Source of the DNA: Megachile rotundata
Taxonomy: Eukaryota > Arthropoda > Insecta > Hymenoptera > Megachilidae
Assembly: GCF_050947335.1 (NCBI RefSeq)
Contig: NW_027473352.1
Span: 248,001 to 312,000, forward strand
Length of the DNA stretch: 64,000 bases
Direction of reading: 5' to 3'
Shown here: in pieces, positions 38,380-51,540 of the stretch
Numbering within the stretch: position 1 is the first letter of the stretch
Layout: each line of letters opens with the position of its first letter
Made by a program: the position numbers and the translations under genes
The notes under the pieces: model-generated
What the model was told of the DNA's origin: nothing
Database searches by the model: none
The model's input: the letters and a program-made list of their open reading frames with translations, nothing else

Positions 38380-39565
38380 TGATTGTGTGATTGTGATTGT
38401 GTGATTGTGATTGTGTGATTGTGATTGTGTGATTGTGATTGTGTGATTGTGATTGTGTGATTGTGATTGTGTGATTGTGATTGTGTGATTGTGATTGTGT
38501 GATTGTGATTGTGTGATTGTGATTGTGTGATTGTGATTGTGTGATTGTGATTGTGTGATTGTGATTGTGTGATTGTGATTGTGTGATTGTGATTGTGTGA
38601 TTGTGATTGTGTGATTGTGATTGTGTGATTGTGATTGTGTGATTGTGATTGTGTGATTGTGATTGTGTGATTGTGATTGTGTGATTGTGATTGTGTGATT
38701 GTGATTGTGTGATTGTGATTGTGTGATTGTGATTGTGTGATTGTGATTGTGTGATTGTGATTGTGTGATTGTGATTGTGTGATTGTGATTGTGTGATTGT
38801 GATTGTGTGATTGTGATTGTGTGATTGTGATTGTGTGATTGTGATTGTGTGATTGTGATTGTGTGATTGTGATTGTGTGATTGTGATTGTGTGATTGTGA
38901 TTGTGTGATTGTGATTGTGTGATTGTGCTTGTGTGACTGTGATTGTGTGATTGTGATTGTGTGATTGTGATTGTGTGATTGTGATTGTGTGATTGTGATT
39001 GTGTGATTGTGATTGTGTGATTGTGATTGTGTGATTGTGATTGCGTGATTGTGATTGCGTGATTGTGATTGCGTGATTGTGATTGTGTGATTGTGATTGT
39101 GTGATTGTGATTGTGTGATTGTGATTGTGTGATTGTGATTGTGTGATTGTGATTGTGTGATTGTGATTGTGTGATTGTGATTGTGTGATTGTGATTGTGT
39201 GATTGTGATTGTGTGATTGTGATTGTGTGATTGTGATTGTGTGATTGTGATTGTGTGATTCTGATTGTGTGATTGTGATTGTGTGATTGTGATTGTGTGA
39301 TTGTGATTGTGTGATTGTGATTGTGTGATTGTGATTGTGTGATTGTGATTGTGTGATTGTGATTGTGTGATTGTGATTGTGTGATTGTGATTGTGTGATT
39401 GTGATTGTGTGATTGTGATTGTGTGATTGTGATTGTGTGATTGTGATTGTGTGATTGTGATTGTGTGATTGTGATTGTGTGATTGTGATTGTGTGATTGT
39501 GATTGTGTGATTGTGATTGTGTGATTGTGATTGTGTGATTGTGATTGTGTGATTGTGATTGTGTG
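38380..39565 (+). repeat. Homogeneous 14-mer tract (~85 units)
   Basis: The tract is clean except for GTGCTTGTGTGACTG at 38925, GATTGCGTG in three adjacent units (GCG at 39043, 39057, 39071) and one GATTCTG near 39259. Its counterpart before copy 1 is 35040-36125. Confidence 0.92.
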
Positions 39566-41849
39566 ATCGTAATTGTGTGACCGTGATTGTGTGATCGTGA
39601 TTGAGTGATCGTGATTGTGTGATTGTAATTGTGTGATCGTAATTGTGTGACCGTGATTGTGTGATCGTGATTGAGTGATCGTGATTGTGTGATTGTAATT
39701 GTGTGATTGTGATTGAGTGATTGTGATTGTGTGATTGTGCGATCGTGATTGTGCGATCGCGATTGTGTGATTGTGATTGTGTGGTCGTGATTTTGTGATC
39801 GTGATTGCGTGATCGTGATTGTGTGATTGTGTTATTGTGATTGTGTTATTGTGATTATGTGATCGTGATTGTGTGATGGTGATTGTGTGATGGTGATGGT
39901 GTGATTGTGATTGTGTGATCGTGACTGTGTGATCGTGATTGTGTCATCGTGATTGTGTGATCATGATTGTGTGACTGTATTATTGTGATTGTGTGATTCT
40001 GATTGTGTGATTGTGGTTGTGTGATCGTGACTGTGTGATCGTGATTGTGTGATCGTGATTGTGGGATTGTGACTGTGTGATTGTGTGGTCGTGACGGTGT
40101 GATCGCGATTGTGTGATCGTGATTGTGGGATTGTGACTGTGTGATTTTGTGATCGTGATTGAGGTTGTGTGATTGTGATTGTGTGACTGTGTTATTGTGA
40201 TTGTGTGATTCTGATTGTGTGATTGTGATTGTGTGATCGTGACTGTATGGTCGTGATTGTGGGATGGTGACTGTGTGATCGTGACTGTGTGATCGTGATT
40301 GTGTGATCGTGATTGTGGAATTGTGACTGTGTGATTGTGTGATCGTGATTGAGATTCTGTGATTGTAATTGTGTGATTGTGATTGTGTGATTGTGATCGT
40401 GTGATTGTGCCATCGTGATTGTGCGATCGCGATTGTGTGATTGTGATTGTGTGGTCGTGATTTTGTGATCGTGATTGCGTGATCGTGATTGAGTGATTGT
40501 GTGATTCTGATTGTGTGATCGTGATTGTGTGATTGTGATTGTGTGATTGTGATTGTGTGATTGTGATTGTGATTGTGATTGTGTGATTGTGTGATTGTGA
40601 TTGTGGGATCGAGATTGTGTGATCGTGATTGCGTGATCGTGATTGTGTGATTGTGATTGTGTGACTGTGATTGTGTGATTGTGATTGTGTGGTCGTGACT
40701 GTGTGATCGTGATTGTGTGATTGTGATTGTGATTGTGCGACTGTGTGATTGTGATTTTGTGATTGTGATTGTGTGATTGTGATTGTGTGATCGTGATTGT
40801 GTGATCTTGATTGTGTGATCGTGATTGTGTGATCGTGATTGTGTGGTCGTGATTGTGTGATCGTGATTGTGTGATCGTGTTTGTGTGATCGTGATTGTGA
40901 TTGTGACTGCGTGATTGTGATTGTCTGACTGTGATTGTGTGATCGTGATTGTGTGATCGTGATTGTGTGACCGTGATTGTGTGATCGTGATTGAGTGATC
41001 GAGATTGTGTGATTGTAATTGTGTGATTGTGATTGAGTGATTGTGATTGTGTGATTGTGCGATCGTGATTGTCCGATCGCGATTGTGTGTTTGTGATTGT
41101 GTGGTCGTGATTTTGTCATCGTGATTGCGGGATCGTGATTGTGTGATTGTGTTATTGTGATTGTGTTATTGTGATTGTGTGATCGTGATTATGTGATGGT
41201 GATTGTGTGATTGCGATTGTGTGATCGTGATTGTATCATCGTGATTGTGTGATCGTGATTGTGTGACAGTGTTATTGTGATTGTGTGATTCTGATTGGGT
41301 GATTGTGACTGTGTGATCGTGACTCTGTGATCGTGATTGTGTGATCGTGATTGTGGGATTGTGACTGTGTGATTGTGTGATCGTGACTGTGTGATCGTGA
41401 TTGTGTGATCGTGATTGTGGGATTGTGACTGTGTGATTGTGTGATCGTGATTGAGATTGTGTGATTGTGATTGTGTGATCGCGATTGTGTGACTGTGATT
41501 GTGTGGTCGTGATTTTGTGATCGTGATTGCGTGATGGTGATTGCGTGATCGTGATTGCGTGATCGTGATTGTGTGACCGTGATTGTGTGATCGTGTTTGT
41601 GCGACTGTGTTATTGTGATTGTGTGATTCTGATTGTGTGATTGTGATTGTGTGATCGTAACTGTGTGGTCGTGGTTGTGGGATTGTGACTGTGTGATTGT
41701 GTGATCGTGACTGTGTGATCATGGTTGTGGGATTGTGACTGTGTGATTGTGTGATCGTGATTGAGATTGTGTGATTGTGATCGTGTGACTGTGATTGTGT
41801 GATTGTGATTGTGTGATTGTGATTGTGTGACTGTGATTGTGTGACAGTG
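39566..41849 (+). repeat. Variant-rich block of the 3.44-kb tandem repeat, copy 2
   Basis: This is the second copy of 36126-38379. Small differences include GGGATGGTG versus GGGATCGTG near 40263/36823, GATTCTGTG versus GATTGTGTG near 40354/36914, one extra GATTGCGTGATCGT unit near 41551, and GATTGAGATTG in place of GAGTTTG near 41760. It ends at GACAGTG (41843). Confidence 0.91.
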
Positions 41850-43601
41850 ATTGTGTGATTGTGATTGTGTGATTGTGATTGTGTGATTGTGATTGTGTGA
41901 TTGTGATTGTGTGATTGTGATTGTGTGATTGTGATTGTGTGATTGTGATTGTGTGATTGTGATTGTGTGATTGTGATTGTGTGATTGTGATTGTGTGATT
42001 GTGATTGTGTGATTGTGATTGTGTGATTGTGATTGTGTGATTGTGATTGTGTGATTGTGATTGTGTGATTGTGATTGTGTGATTGTGATTGTGTGATTGT
42101 GATTGTGTGATTGTGATTGTGTGATTGTGATTGTGTGATTGTGATTGTGTGATTGTGATTGTGTGATTGTGATTGTGTGATTGTGATTGTGTGATTGTGA
42201 TTGTGTGATTGTGATTGTGTGATTGTGATTGTGTGATTGTGATTGTGTGATTGTGATTGTGTGATTGTGATTGTGTGATTGTGATTGTGTGATTGTGATT
42301 GTGTGATTGTGATTGTGTGATTGTGATTGTGTGATTGTGATTGTGTGATTGTGATTGTGTGATTGTGATTGTGTGATTGTGATTGTGTGATTGTGATTGT
42401 GTGATTGTGATTGTGTGATTGTGATTGTGTGATTGTGATTGTGTGATTGTGATTGTGTGATTGTGATTGTGTGATTGTGATTGTGTGATTGTGATTGTGT
42501 GATTGTGATTGTGTGATTGTGATTGTGTGATTGTGATTGTGTGATTGTGATTGTGTGATTGTGATTGTGTGATTGTGATTGTGTGATTGTGATTGTGTGA
42601 TTGTGATTGTGTGATTGTGATTGTGTGATTGTGATTGTGTGATTGTGATTGTGTGATTGTGATTGTGTGATTGTGATTGTGTGATTGTGATTGTGTGATT
42701 GTGATTGTGTGATTGTGATTGTTTGATTGTGATTGTGTGATTGTGATTGTGTGATTGTGATTGTGTGATTGTGATTGTGTGATTGTGATTGTGTGATTGT
42801 GATTGTGTGATTGTGATTGTGTGATTGTGATTGTGTGATTGTGATTGTGTGATTGTGATTGTGTGATTGTGATTGTGTGATTGTGATTGTGTGATTGTGA
42901 TTGTGTGATTGTGATTGTGTGATTGTGATTGTGTGATTGTGATTGTGTGATTGTGATTGTGTGATTGTGATTGTGTGATTGTGATTGTGTGATTGTGATT
43001 GTGTGATTGTGATTGTGTGATTGTGATTGTGTGATTGTGATTGTGTGATTGTGATTGTGTGATTGTGATTGTGTGATTGTGATTGTGTGATTGTGATTGT
43101 GTGATTGTGATTGTGTGATTGTGATTGTGTGATTGTGATTGTGTGATTGTGATTGTGTGATTGTGATTGTGTGATTGTGATTGTGTGATTGTGATTGTGT
43201 GATTGTGATTGTGTGATTGTGATTGTGTGATTGTGATTGTGTGATTGTGATTGTGTGATTGTGATTGTGTGATTGTGATTGTGTGATTGTGATTGTGTGA
43301 TTGTGATTGTGTGATTGTGATTGTGTGATTGTGATTGTGTGATTGTGATTGTGTGATTGTGATTGTGTGATTGTGATTGTGTGATTGTGATTGTGTGATT
43401 GTGATTGTGTGATTGTGATTGTGTGATTGTGATTGTGTGATTGTGATTGTGTGATTGTGATTGTGTGATTGTGATTGTGTGATTGTGATTGTGTGATTGT
43501 GATTGTGTGATTGTGATTGTGTGATTGTGATTGTGTGATTGTGATTGTGTGATTGTGATTGTGTGATTGTGATTGTGTGATTGTGATTGTGTGATTGTGA
43601 T
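41850..43601 (+). repeat. Longest homogeneous 14-mer tract (~125 units)
   Basis: About 1750 bases of GATTGTGATTGTGT carry one visible substitution, GTTTGATTG near 42722. There is no C on the + strand. The tract ends at GATTGCGTGATCG near 43602. This is the most uniform stretch of the window and so probably the youngest expansion, or the one most actively homogenised. Confidence 0.95.
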
Positions 43602-43865
43602 TGCGTGATCGTGATTTTGTGATAGTGACTGCGTGATTGTGATTGTGTGACTGTGATTGTGTGATTGTGATTGTGTGATTGTGATTGTGTGATTGTGATT
43701 GTGTGATCGTGATTGTGTGATTGTGTTATTGTGATTGTGTGATTCTGATTGTGTGATTGTGATTGTGTGATTGTGTGATCGTGATTGTGGGATTGTGACT
43801 GTGTGATTGTGTGATCGTGATTGAGATTGTGTGATTGTGATTGCGTGATACTGATTGTGTGATTG
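43602..43865 (+). repeat. Short variant-rich block
   Basis: The block holds GCGTGATCGTGATTTTG, GATAGTGACTGCG, GTGTTATTG, GTGGGATTG and GATACTG units. It resembles the module at 21.2-21.4 kb and 31.6-31.75 kb. Confidence 0.8.
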
Positions 43866-45185
43866 TGATTGTGTGATTGTGATTGTGTGATTGTGATTGT
43901 GTGATTGTGATTGTGTGATTGTGATTGTGTGATTGTGATTGTGTGATTGTGATTGTGTGATTGTGATTGTGTGATTGTGATTGTGTGATTGTGATTGTGT
44001 GATTCTGATTGTGTGGTTGTGATTGTGTGATTGCGATTGTGATTGTTATTGTGTGACTGTGTGATTGTGATTGTGCGATCGAGATTGTGTGATCGTGATT
44101 GGGCGATCGTGATTGTGTGATCGTGATTGTGTGATCGTGATTGTGTGATTGTGATTGTGTGATTGTGATTGTGTGATTGTGACTTTGTGATCGTGATTTT
44201 GTGATAGTGATTGTGTGATAGTGATAGTGTGATCTTGATTGTGTGATCGTGATTGTGTGATCGTGATTGTGTGGTCGTGATTGTGTGATCGTGATTGTGT
44301 GATCGTGTTTGTGTGATCGTGATTGTGACTGTGACTGCGTGATTGTGATTGTGTGACTGTGATTGTGTGATCGTAATTGTGTGACCGTGATTGTGTGATC
44401 GTGATTGAGTGATCGTGATTGTGTGATTGTAATTGTGTGATTGTGATTGAGTGATTGGGATTGTGTGATTGTGCGATCGTGATTGTGCGATCGCGATTGT
44501 GTGATTGTGATTGTGTGGTCGTGATTTTGTGATCGTGGTTACGTGATCGTGATTGTGTGATTGTGTTATTGTGATTGTGTTATTGTGATTGTGTGATCGT
44601 GATTGTGTGATGGTGATTGTGTGATGGTGATGGTGTGATTGTGATTGTGTGATCGTGACTGTGTGATCGTGATTGTGTCATCGTGATTGTGTGATCATGA
44701 TTGTGTGACTGTGTTATTGTGATTGTGTGATTCTGATTGTGTGATTGTGGTTGTGTGATCGTGACTGTGTGATCGTGATTGTGTGATCGTGATTGTGGGA
44801 TTGTGACTGTGTGATTGTGTGATCGTGACGGTGTGATCGTGATTGTGTGATCGTGATTGTGGGATTGTGACTGTGTGATTTTGTGATCGTGATTGAGGTT
44901 GTGTGATTGTGATTGTGTGACTGTGTTATTGTGATTGTGTGATTCTGATTGTGTGATCGTGACTGTGTGATCGTGATTGTGTGATCGTGATTGTGGAATT
45001 GTGACTGTGTGATTGTGTGATCGTGATTGAGATTGTGTGATTGTAATTGTGTGATTGTGATTGTGTGATTGTGATCGTGTGATTGTGCCATCGTGATTGT
45101 GCTATCGCGATTGTGTGATTGTGATTGTGTGGTCGTGATTTTGTGATCGTGATTGCGTGATCGTGATTGAGTGATTGTGTGATTC
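43866..45185 (+). repeat. 1320-bp tandem duplication, copy 1
   Basis: From 43866 on, the sequence matches that 1320 bases later with no difference I could find up to 45234/46554. Shared rare units include GATTGTTATTG near 44041, GACTTTGTGATCG near 44180, GATTGGGATTG near 44454, GTGGTTACGTG near 44536 and GTGCTATCGCG near 45100. Left of 43866 the two copies differ. Confidence 0.95.
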
Positions 45186-46554
45186 TGATTGTGTGATTGT
45201 GATTGTGTGATTGTGATTGTGTGATTGTGATTGTGTGATTGTGATTGTGTGATTGTGATTGTGTGATTGTGATTGTGTGATTGTGATTGTGTGATTGTGA
45301 TTGTGTGATTGTGATTGTGTGATTCTGATTGTGTGGTTGTGATTGTGTGATTGCGATTGTGATTGTTATTGTGTGACTGTGTGATTGTGATTGTGCGATC
45401 GAGATTGTGTGATCGTGATTGGGCGATCGTGATTGTGTGATCGTGATTGTGTGATCGTGATTGTGTGATTGTGATTGTGTGATTGTGATTGTGTGATTGT
45501 GACTTTGTGATCGTGATTTTGTGATAGTGATTGTGTGATAGTGATAGTGTGATCTTGATTGTGTGATCGTGATTGTGTGATCGTGATTGTGTGGTCGTGA
45601 TTGTGTGATCGTGATTGTGTGATCGTGTTTGTGTGATCGTGATTGTGACTGTGACTGCGTGATTGTGATTGTGTGACTGTGATTGTGTGATCGTAATTGT
45701 GTGACCGTGATTGTGTGATCGTGATTGAGTGATCGTGATTGTGTGATTGTAATTGTGTGATTGTGATTGAGTGATTGGGATTGTGTGATTGTGCGATCGT
45801 GATTGTGCGATCGCGATTGTGTGATTGTGATTGTGTGGTCGTGATTTTGTGATCGTGGTTACGTGATCGTGATTGTGTGATTGTGTTATTGTGATTGTGT
45901 TATTGTGATTGTGTGATCGTGATTGTGTGATGGTGATTGTGTGATGGTGATGGTGTGATTGTGATTGTGTGATCGTGACTGTGTGATCGTGATTGTGTCA
46001 TCGTGATTGTGTGATCATGATTGTGTGACTGTGTTATTGTGATTGTGTGATTCTGATTGTGTGATTGTGGTTGTGTGATCGTGACTGTGTGATCGTGATT
46101 GTGTGATCGTGATTGTGGGATTGTGACTGTGTGATTGTGTGATCGTGACGGTGTGATCGTGATTGTGTGATCGTGATTGTGGGATTGTGACTGTGTGATT
46201 TTGTGATCGTGATTGAGGTTGTGTGATTGTGATTGTGTGACTGTGTTATTGTGATTGTGTGATTCTGATTGTGTGATCGTGACTGTGTGATCGTGATTGT
46301 GTGATCGTGATTGTGGAATTGTGACTGTGTGATTGTGTGATCGTGATTGAGATTGTGTGATTGTAATTGTGTGATTGTGATTGTGTGATTGTGATCGTGT
46401 GATTGTGCCATCGTGATTGTGCTATCGCGATTGTGTGATTGTGATTGTGTGGTCGTGATTTTGTGATCGTGATTGCGTGATCGTGATTGAGTGATTGTGT
46501 GATTCTGATTGTGTGATTGTGATTGTGTGATTGTGATTGTGTGATTGTGATTGT
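45186..46554 (+). repeat. 1320-bp tandem duplication, copy 2
   Basis: This is a direct second copy of 43866-45234, apparently identical. It diverges at about 46555, where a 6-mer phase shift replaces the clean tract. 1320 is 94 units plus 4 bases, so the exchange point lay between variant blocks in shifted 6/8 phase rather than at simple 14-mer register. Confidence 0.95.
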
Positions 46555-48107
46555 GATTGTGATTGTGTGATTGTGTGATTGTGATTGTGGGATCGAGATT
46601 GTGTGATCGTGATTGCGTGATCGTGATTGTGTGATTGTGATTGTGTGACTGTGATTGTGTGATTGTGATTGTGTGGTCGTGACTGTGTGATCGTGATTGT
46701 GTGATTGTGATTGTGATTGTGCGACTGTGTGATTGTGATTTTGTGATTGTGATTGTGTGGTTGTGATTGTGTGGTCGTGACTGTGTGACTGTGATTGTGC
46801 GATCGCGATTGTGTGTTTGTGATTGTGTGGTCGTGATTTTGTGATCGTGATTGCGTGATCGTGATTGTGTGATTGTGTTATTGTGATTGTGTTATTGTGA
46901 TTGTGTGATCGTGATTGTGTGATGGTGATTGTGTGATTGTGATTGTGTGATCGTGACTGTATGATCGTGATTGTATCATCGTGATTGTGCGATCGTGATT
47001 GTGTGACAGTGTTATTGTGATTGTGTGATTCTGATTGTATGATTGTGACTGTGTGATCGTGACTGTGTGATCGTGATTGTGTGATCGTGATTGTGGGATT
47101 GTGACTGTGTGATTGTGTGATCGTGACTGTGTGATCGTGATTGTGCGATCGTGATTGTGGGATTGTGACTGTGTGATTGTGTGATCGTGATTGAGATTGT
47201 GTGATTGTGATTGTGTGATCGCGATTGTGTGACTGTGATTGTGTGGTCGTGATTTTGTGATCGTGATTGCGTGATGGTGATTGCGTGATCGTGATTGCGT
47301 GATCGTGATTGTGTGACCGTGATTGTGTGATCGTGATTGTGCGACTGTGTTATTGTGATTGTGTGATTCTGATTGTGTGATTGTGATTGTGTGATCGTAA
47401 CTGTGTGGTCGTGATTGTGGGATTGTGACTGTGTGATTGTGTGATCGTGACTGTGTGATCATGGTTGTGGGATTGTGACTGTGTGATTGTGTGATCGTGA
47501 TTGAGATTGTGTGATTGTGATTCTTGTGACTGTGATTGTGTGATTGTGATTGTGTGATTGTGATTGTGTGGTCGTGATTTTGTGATCGTGATTGCGTGAT
47601 CGTGATTGTGACTGTGACTGCGTGATTGTGATTGTGTGACTGTGATTGTGTGATCGTGATTGTGTGATCGTGATTGTGTGACCGGGATTGTGTGATCGTG
47701 ATTGAGTGATCGTGATTGTGTGATTGTAATTGTGTGATTGTGATTGAGTGATTGTGATTGTGTGATTGTGCGATCGTGATTGTGCGATCGCGATTGTGTG
47801 ATTGTGATTGTGTGGTCGTGATTTTGTGATCGTGATTGCGTTATCGTGATTGCGCGATCGTGATTGTGTGATTGTGTTATTGTGATTGTGTTATTGTGAT
47901 TGTGTGATCGTGATTGTGTGATGGTGATTGTGTGATGGGGATGGTGTGATTGTGATTGTGTGATCGTGACTGTGTGATCGTGATTGTGTCATCGTGATTC
48001 TGTGATCATGATTGTGTGACTGTGTTATTGTGATTGTGTGATACTGATTGTGTGATTGTGGTTGTGTGATCGTCACTGTGTGATCGTGATTGTGTGATCG
48101 TGATTGT
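46555..48107 (+). repeat. Variant-rich block joining to copy B
   Basis: The block contains GGGATCGAG, GTATCATCG near 46974, GATCATGG at 47457, GATTCTTGTG at 47519, GACCGGGATTG near 47680, GATGGGGATGG near 47935 and GATTCTGTGATCATG near 47998. From about 46.9 kb it matches 8.3-9.56 kb at offset 38550, showing continuity of the higher-order order into 48108. Confidence 0.86.
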
Positions 48108-49141
48108 GGGATTGTGACTGTGTGATTGTGTGATCGTGACGGTGCGATCGTGATTGTGTGATCGTGATTGTGGGATTGTGACTGTGTGATTGTGTGATCG
48201 TGATTGAGATTGTGTGATTGTGATTGTGTGATCGTGATTGTGTGATTGTGATTGTGTGGTCGTGATTTTGTGATCGTGATTGCGTGATCGTGATTGCGTG
48301 ATCGTGATTGCGTGATCGTGAATGTGTGATCGTGATTGTGTGATCGTGATTGTGTGACTGTGTTATTGTGATTGTGTGATTCTGATTGTGTGATTGTGAT
48401 TGTGTGATCGTGACTGTGTGGTCGTGATTGTGGGATTGTGACTGTGTGATTGTGTGATCGTGACTGTGTGATTGTGATCGTGTGACTGTGATTGTGTGAT
48501 TGTGATTGTGTGATTGTGATTGTGTGATTGTGATTGTGTGATTGTGATTGTGTGATTGTGATTGTGTGATTGTGATTGTGTGATTGTGATTGTGTGATAG
48601 TGATTGTGTGATTGTGATTGTGTGATTGTGATTGTGTGATTGTGATTGTGTGATTGTGATTGTGTGATTGTGATTGTGTGATTGTGTTATTGTGATTGTG
48701 TGATTGTGATTGTGTGATCGTGATTGTGTGACTGTGTTATTGTGATTGTGTGATTGTGGTTGTGTGATCGTGACTGTGTGATCGTGATTGTGTGATCGTG
48801 ATTGTGGGATTGTGACTGTGTGATTGTGTGATCGTGACGGTGTGATCGTGATTGTGTGATCGTGATTGTGGGATTGTGACTGTGTGATTGTGTGATCGTG
48901 ATTGAGATTGTGTGATTGTGATTGTGTGATCGTGATTGTGTGATTGTGATTGTGTGGTCGTGATTTTGTGATCGTGATTGCGTGATCGTGATTGCGTGAT
49001 CGTGATTGCGTGATCGTGAATGTGTGATCGTGATTGTGTGATCGTGATTGTGTGACTGTGTTATTGTGATTGTGTGATTCTGATTGTGTGATTGTGATTG
49101 TGTGATCGTGACTGTGTGGTCGTGATTGTGGGATTGTGACT

Positions 49142-49755
49142 GTGTGATTGTGTGATTGTGATTGTGTGATTGTGATTGTGTGATTGTGATTGTGTGATTG
49201 TGATTGTGTGATTGTGATTGTGTGATTGTGATTGTGTGATTGTGATTGTGTGATTGTGATTGTGTGATTGTGATTGTGTGATTGTGATTGTGTGATTGTG
49301 ATTGTGTGATTGTGATTGTGTGATTGTGATTGTGTGATTGTGATTGTGTGATTGTGATTGTGTGATTGTGATTGTGTGATTGTGATTGTGTGATTGTGAT
49401 TGTGTGATTGTGATTGTGTGATTGTGATTGTGTGATTGTGATTGTGTGATTGTGATTGTGTGATTGTGATTGTGTGATTGTGATTGTGTGATTGTGATTG
49501 TGTGATTGTGATTGTGTGATTGTGATTGTGTGATTGTGATTGTGTGATTGTGATTGTGTGATTGTGATTGTGTGATTGTGATTGTGTGATTGTGATTGTG
49601 TGATTGTGATTGTGTGATTGTGATTGTGTGATTGTGATTGTGTGATTGTGATTGTGTGATTGTGATTGTGTGATTGTGATTGTGTGATTGTGATTGTGTG
49701 ATTGTGATTGTGTGATTGTGATTGTGTGATTGTGATTGTGTGATTGTGATTGTGT
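49142..49755 (+). repeat. Homogeneous 14-mer tract (~44 units)
   Basis: This clean tract of about 614 bases is the counterpart of 1035-1592 and four units longer. It ends at GATAG (49756). The next run to GCGATTG at 49982 is two units longer than its counterpart. Confidence 0.93.
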
Positions 49756-51540
49756 GATAGTGATTGTGTGATTGTGATTGTGTGATTGTGATTGTGATTG
49801 TGATTGTGTGATTGTGATTGTGTGATTGTGATTGTGTGATTGTGATTGTGTGATTGTGATTGTGTGATTGTGATTGTGTGATTGTGATTGTGTGATTGTG
49901 ATTGTGTGATTGTGATTGTGTGATTGTGATTGTGTGATTGTGATTGTGTGATTGTGATTGTGTGATTGTGATTGTGTGATTGCGATTGTGTTATTGTGAT
50001 TGCGTGATTGTGATTGCGTGATTGTGATTGGGTGATTGAGATTGTGTGATTGTGATTGTGATTGTGATTGTGTGATTGTGATTGTGTGATTGTGATTGTG
50101 TGATTGTGATTGTGTGATTGTGATTGTGATTGTGATTGTGTGATTGTGATTGTGTGATTGTGATTGTGTAATTGTGATTGTGTGATCGTGATTATGTGAT
50201 CGTGATTGTGAATGTGTGATTGTGATTGTGTGATACTGATTGTGTGATTGTGATTGTGTGATTGTGATTGTGTGATTGTGATTGTGTGATTGTGATTGTG
50301 TGATTGTGATTGTGTGATTGTGATTGTGTGATTGTGATTGTGTGATTGTGATTGTGTGATTGTGATTGTGTGATTGTGATTGTGTGATTGTGATTGTGTG
50401 ATTGTGATTGTGTGATTGTGATTGTGTGATTGTGATTGTGTGATTGTGATTGTGTGATTGTGATTGTGTGATTGTGATTGTGTGAATGTGATTGTGTGAT
50501 TGTGATTGTGTGATTGTGATTGTGTGATTGTGATTGTGTGATTGTGATTGTGTGATTGTGATTGTGTGATTGTGATTGTGTGATTGTGATCGTGTGATCG
50601 TGATAATGTGATCGTGATTGTGAATGTGTGGTTGTGATTGTGATTGTGTGAATGTGTGATTGTGATTGTGTGATCGTGATTGTGAGATAGTGATTGTGTG
50701 ATCGTGATTGTGTGATTGTGTTATTGTGATTGCGTGATTCTGATTGTGTGATTGTGATTGTGTGATTGTGTGATCGTGATTGTGGGATTGTGACTGTGTG
50801 ATTGTGTGATCGTGATTGAGATTGTGTGATTGTGATTGCGTGATACTGATTGTGTGATTGTGATTGTGTGATTGTGATTGTGTGATTGTGATTGTGTGAT
50901 TGTGATTGTGTGATTGTGATTGTGTGATTGTGATTGTGTGATTGTGATTGTGTGATTGTGATTGTGTGATTGTGATTGTGTGATTGTGATTGTGTGATTC
51001 TGATTGTGTGGTTGTGATTGTGTGATTGTGATTGTGATTGTGATTGTGTGACTGTGTGATTGTGATTGTGCGATCGAGATTGTGTGATCGTGATTGGGCG
51101 ATCGTGATTGTGTGATCGTGATTGTGTGATTGTGATTGTGTGATTGTGATTGTGTGATTGTGATTGTGTGATCGTGATTTTGTGATAGTGATTGTGTGAT
51201 AGTGATAGTGTGATTGTGATTGTGTGATTGTGATTGTGTGATTGTGATTGTGTGATTGTGATTGTGTGATTGTGATTGTGTGATTGTGATTGTGTGATTG
51301 TGATTGTGTGATTGTGATTGTGTGACTGTGATTGTGTGATTGTGATTGTGTGAATGTGATTGTGTGATTGTGGTTGTGTGTTTGTGATTGTGTGATTGTG
51401 TGATTGTGATTGTGTGATTGTGATGGTGTGAATGTGATTGTGTGATTGTGATTGTGTGATTGTGATTGTGTGATTGTGATTGTGTGATTGTGATTGTGTG
51501 ATTGTGATTGTGTGATTGTGATTGTGTGATTGTGATTGTG
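49756..51540 (+). repeat. Mixed tract, duplicate of 1593-3350
   Basis: Offset 48191 holds throughout the second half. The translated - strand of 50192-51862 is the same length as that of 2001-3671 and looks identical. The clean runs and variant units are those described for the first copy. Confidence 0.88.
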
